Source: Microstegium vimineum | Lineage: Eukaryota; Streptophyta; Magnoliopsida; Poales; Poaceae | Assembly (NCBI GenBank): GCA_022036555.1 | Contig: CM039119.1 | Coordinates: forward strand, 2,046,001-2,110,000 | DNA: 64,000 nucleotides | Reading direction: 5' to 3' | Shown here: one piece after another, positions 59,606-64,000 of the stretch | How positions within the stretch are numbered: position 1 is the stretch's first letter | How the letters are laid out: each line of letters starts with the position of its first letter | Made by a program: the position numbers and the translations under genes | Notes under the pieces: generated by a model | What the model was told of the DNA's origin: nothing | The model's database searches: none | What the model saw: only the letters and a program-made list of their open reading frames with translations

Positions 59606-62511
59606 ATGGACCCCAGCGGCGGCGCCGGCGTCGTCGCCGACGCGAAGCGCGCGCGCGAGGAGCAACCCCCGTCCGACAACTCCGGCTCCGGCACGGACGT
59701 GGATCGCCTCAGCCCGCTGGCAAACGACATCCTCGTCAAGATCCTGTCCTCGGTCGACAGCTCACCCGACGCCGTCCGGACCTGCGTTCTCTCCCGGAGC
59801 TGGCGCACCCTGTCCCTGTGGAAGCTCCTCCTGGAGCTCCGCTTGCCCTTCTTCCCGAGCAGGCCAGCATGTTCCGCGACGCCCTCGACGACCATAAGGT
59901 ACCTCTCTGCCACCTCCAAGTCGAGGGCCACGGCGTCCTACCCAATGCCCTCGCGACCTGGCTCCCCGCCGCCGCGCGCCGCGTCACCGGCTGCTTCGTG
60001 CTGCGCAACAACGACGCGGATCCAATCATCCACGACTACTACGACTACGCCTACGATGACGACGAGGAGGAAGAGGAGGAGGACGACGAGCAGGAGCAGG
60101 CGGCGGCGGCGGCCATGATCGTGCTTCCCTGCTTCGAGAAGGCCACCTCGATCTCGATCTGCCTAGGGTTTGTCGGCAGCTTTGGCATGCCAGCGCCACC
60201 ACCAGCCGACGCGGCCACGGGCGTCGGCGTGTTCTCCCTCCTCACCGACCTCTGCCTGGAACGCGTCTGGTTCCACCACCCGTCCGAGCTCGGCGACGCC
60301 GTCTCCTCCGCTCGGAGCCCGTGCCTGCAGACGCTCAAGCTCCGCAACACTCCTGGGTTGGCGGTGCTCGCCATAAGCTCCACCAGTGTGCTGAAGATGG
60401 AGCTGGAGGAGCTCATTGACCTGAAGAATATCACCGTGGAGGCGCCAGAGCTCAAGGAGTTGACTGTGACACACTGCTTCATCTTCTCGCTGATGTCGAG
60501 TGGGATTGCCGTCGCCATTGCAGCGCCTGAACTGGTGTTGCTGGATTGGAGAGACAACATGGAGAGCCAAAGACATATTCAGGCTCAGCTCAGCAAGTTT
60601 CCGCGTCTCCAGTCATTGGGAAGTTTCCTATTCTTTGTGTATGGATCTGATGATGACTTAGGTGCATACAACAGAGCTTTTCTGAAGGTCTTGCAGGGCT
60701 TTCAGTTCCTTGAAAATTTTACACTGCTACTGACCTATGTGGAGGTGAGTTGACTTCATGTTTTGTCTATTCGAATTTAGCCTATATATGTAGGCCGGCC
60801 TTTTTCTGAAAAAAAAAACATGTTCGAACAATGATCACTCTTTTCTGAAATAGAGTTCTTGTCGATCTAAAATCTTTCTTGAAATATTATGATCACTCTT
60901 TTTCTTCTGATTTCCTATGCACACACAGGACCTAGAAAATTATTAATACCTGATGGAAGACATGAGCATGCTCCCAAAAGTTAACACTCTGCACATGATT
61001 GTAATGCCAATTGGGCATTCCTATGGGGCCAGCTTGCTCCATATTCTCAGGTTATGCACTGGTATACGAAAGTTGGTGCTACAATTACATGCTGCTCCTG
61101 GAATGCAGGTAAAAACATGTTTTTTTTATTTATCTACTAGTCTCTCTTTGATTACAACTTAACATAAGAGTAAATAGCTAGCACCAGATGTACAACTTTG
61201 TATATATGGTACGTGTTGGTGGGTGCTAAGCTAGTAGGTCACCGATCTTATATAAAGCGCTTGGTCACTTAAGTTTCTTTAGGGTGTATTGATAACATGC
61301 ATTGATCCAGTAGTGTGGCTAACAATGCATGCTTTTCATGGTGCTGAGCAGCCTCCATATATAATATAGATTGTGCTTGCTTAGCACAGTACATGTTCTC
61401 TGGCTATTTATTTTGCCATCGCCTCATTATTGCTTCTTAATTGAGTGCCAATTGAATGTGTAATCGTTGATAGAACCTTCAATGTGATGAAAGGGGGAAG
61501 GTTAATTAACAAGGTAATCTATGGGAATGAAATCTCCACTTGAACCTTTGTTTTTTACAAAAGCCATGAGTTCATAGTGGTCCTAGACATTAGTTTCATG
61601 ACTATGTTATGTTCCGATGTTTAAACATGATAATGGTATTCAATACGCATCTCCTGATGGAAACACTTTTGTATCTAGTACTTGGGCTAGAAACATATGT
61701 AGTTTTTTAGTTTGTTTGCACTATATCATAATGTACAAGTTGGCTAAGTTCTTGTAGTAAAGGGCAAATCCTGATAAGGCCTTTCAAAGAAAAGCACAAT
61801 ATGAGTTTGTAAATTCTAAGGTTTGTATGTAATCTGTAGAGAACAATATGATGTACAAGTTTTATTACAATATGATAATCTGTGCCCTTCCAAAATTTAG
61901 GATTGTTTACTATGGGATATTATATATTGATAGATTAATATGATGTACAAGTTTTATTACAATATGATATTCATCGCGGCAATTTGATTTACAACTATAT
62001 ACAATCGATCATACTACTGCCATCAAATTAATTTCAAGGTAGAATTTTCCACTAATGTTGTTGATGACCTTGATTTCTTGATGACATATCTTGATGAAGT
62101 ATTTTGGCAGTCTGATAATCATTTTAGATAACTCTTCTTTCATGGTATCAATTTTTTTAGCTGATCTCATCGTGTTGATATTGTATGTTGTGTCAGGAAC
62201 CATTGACATGTCCACCTGCATGTAACTGTGAGCAGCAATCAAACTGGCGATCTAAGACACTTTTGTTTGCTGGCCTAGAAGAAATTGAAATCCAACGATT
62301 TGGACGAACTACTCGTGATCTTGATTTTGTGGAGCGACTATTTGGTTGGGCGACACCATTGACAAAGGCAACTATAATTTTTGATATAATAGTCAGAGAA
62401 AACGTGGCCAAGGAGATGTGCAGAATGTTTGAAGTGTTCTCTAGGCCAGAAATACACATAGAGTTCAGGTATCATAACAACAAGAAGGTGCTTAATGCAC
62501 TTGAAGACTAG
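59606..62511 (+). pseudogene. F-box/LRR/FBD gene copy F, one frameshift and one stop
   Basis: Exon 1 starts at ATG 59606; F-box DRLSPLANDILVKILSSV, then RTCVLSRSWRTL. Near 59850 the frame shifts by one base; the second frame runs through WLPAAARRVTGCFVL, an acidic run of Asp/Glu at 60057-60100, CFEKATSISICLGFVGSF and LRR sequence to the donor after 60744. Exon 2 (60929-61108) has an in-frame TAA at 60944-60946, where copies B and C have CAA at the matching codon. Exon 3 (62197-62511) carries the FBD domain (CNCEQQSNWRSKTLLFAGLEEIEI, LDFVERLFGWATPLTKATIIF). Splice sites and phases are intact, so loss of function looks recent. A sequencing error could explain the frameshift but hardly both lesions. 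Confidence 0.85.
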
Positions 62512-64000
62512 GGCACCGTACGAGTTGTATGGGAACTTTATAATCTTTTGCTTGTAGTATATGGACCATGGTGCATGTAATGAAACATGTATAAGACTTG
62601 TAATGTAATTTGTTTCATCGTCTTGGTAACCAGCTGCGGTTGTGCGAACATTAAATTTCTACTAGATATGAAAGTTTAAGTGTTCTTTACCTCTTTGACA
62701 AGCTCCATGTATAGAAGATTGTAATGTTGGCATGCTGAAGACTAGAAATCATTAATATTAATTTAAATTACCCCCATCTAGTAAAAAAAAATTCAACCAT
62801 CTTATTGGTTTTGATGGAACAGGGATACTACTTGGGTTTAGTATGTTCCCTTTCTGGATTATTGCCAGTATATTTGAACTTTCAAATATACAGTAGCTTG
62901 GAAAGGGGTATTGCACATGGTAGCAGTAATATTGATGAGTTAGGACACAAAATTTGAGTTTTTTATATAGATTCCAATGTAACCCAAGGTCTGATGGCAG
63001 TTAAACATATTCTTGAATATAAGCTGTTGCTAGGAATGATCCCAGAAGATTTCGTAATTTTATTTTTAAATAAAAAAATAACATTATTCTAGCACATGTA
63101 GAACAAACATATCTGCAATCTATTGCTATAGTTTGGTGACATATCTGAAGGTATTCATTCAATCTGACAATAATCATAGGATGCATCTCTTCTTATCTTA
63201 TGGAAGAATCTAAGTATATTTTCCAAAGATTTGATCCTTAGTTTAAGCACAAACTTCATGCTCATCAGATTATACTATTGAGCAGACATAAAATGGAAAT
63301 CCATGGAACTCCACTTGAATATCCATGGAGAAAGTAGAAACCCATGATGATTTGACTATATATTAATTTGTACAAAGAGAGGGCTCAAAAGTGACCCTAA
63401 CCTGACCCCAAGAATGACCCTAACCTTGACTATTAATACTCATCGAAAAGGTATACATGAGCTAAGTTGGAATTAGTTGGATGAAGACCATGACACCTCT
63501 GATGTATAAGAGATCCTTCAGTGGAAGGTGGCTAGCCACCCTTGAGAATCTAATGATAAAGAATCTAATGATATTTAGTTGGTATCATCAATGTTATTGT
63601 ATTATCATATAAATTTGGTCAAATTGGAAATACTTTGTTTGTCCAAGATTTTTAGAATGACATATAATTTGGGATGGAGGGATTATATGAGTGTCCTTAT
63701 CACAACACTTTTCTTTTAAGTTCATGGGCTTGAAATATATATATATATATGTTGTCTTTTTGGTGACCGGCCTGTTTGAAGTATATGGCAGTGGACAACA
63801 AGTTCATTTGAGTTTTTGCATGTAGGCTCAATCATGATAGCACACTTAGATTTAGAAAGCAAGATTTTGTTATGTATTTTGTGGAAGCTTCCTTAGCTTC
63901 ATTTGATAATCTATGCCTAGAGGTCAACTGATATGGCTCAACATTTTGTGCACATACATCATTGCACCGATTCGATTTGGCAAAATGCAATCATAATGTC
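62512..64000. other. 3' region of copy F and intergenic DNA
   Basis: No gene seen. ATTTGGGATGGAGGGATTAT near 63670 is a Stowaway-type end without a visible partner. Part of 63427-63545 resembles segments at 56578 and 59220. The rest is AT-rich. Confidence 0.45.

Overview
The window is nuclear DNA of a flowering plant, almost certainly a grass. Host coding exons are GC-rich at the third position and sit in AT-rich introns and intergenic DNA. The repeats are of types common in grasses: Ty3 and Ty1 LTR elements, RTE and L1 LINEs, Stowaway- and Tourist-like MITEs. I cannot name the species.

Layout. 1-8631: 3' part of a Ty3/gypsy element of the Tat lineage (protease end, RT, two RNase H domains, integrase), followed by an intron-containing antisense gene with a plant mobile domain (PMD) and a 1048-bp 3' LTR. 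It is inserted in the gag gene of an older Ty1/copia element on the minus strand (8632-about 9790). 11088-12643: decayed F-box gene. 15553-20651: intact six-exon gene for a COPI-associated four-span membrane protein; intron 2 holds an antisense RTE LINE with an 11-bp target duplication. 21945-23150: second decayed F-box gene of the same type as the one at 11 kb; a third fragment lies at 30.06 kb.

24.5-62.5 kb is an F-box/LRR/FBD cluster. Copy A (minus, 28710-24487) is broken by frameshifts and a LINE. Copies B (32592-35511) and C (36587-40645) are intact. D (45294-47092) and E (50845-52480) are a tandem pair: D is intact apart from a stop at codon 4 of its upstream ATG, and E is a pseudogene. 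F (59606-62511) has a frameshift and an in-frame stop. In all plus-strand members I could splice, the introns are phase 0, giving three coding exons, so the cluster arose from one ancestor by local duplication. Such proteins are expected to be substrate adaptors of SCF E3 ubiquitin ligases. The spaces between copies hold a solo LTR with a 5-bp target duplication, an LTR fragment of the same family, MITEs, tandem repeats and duplicated 3' flanks.

The most unusual feature is the first 8.6 kb. The Tat element carries an antisense PMD gene with three canonical introns, and the hexamer GCCGAT (or its complement ATCGGC) recurs about 80 times across coding, antisense and LTR sequence, where about 4 would be expected by chance.
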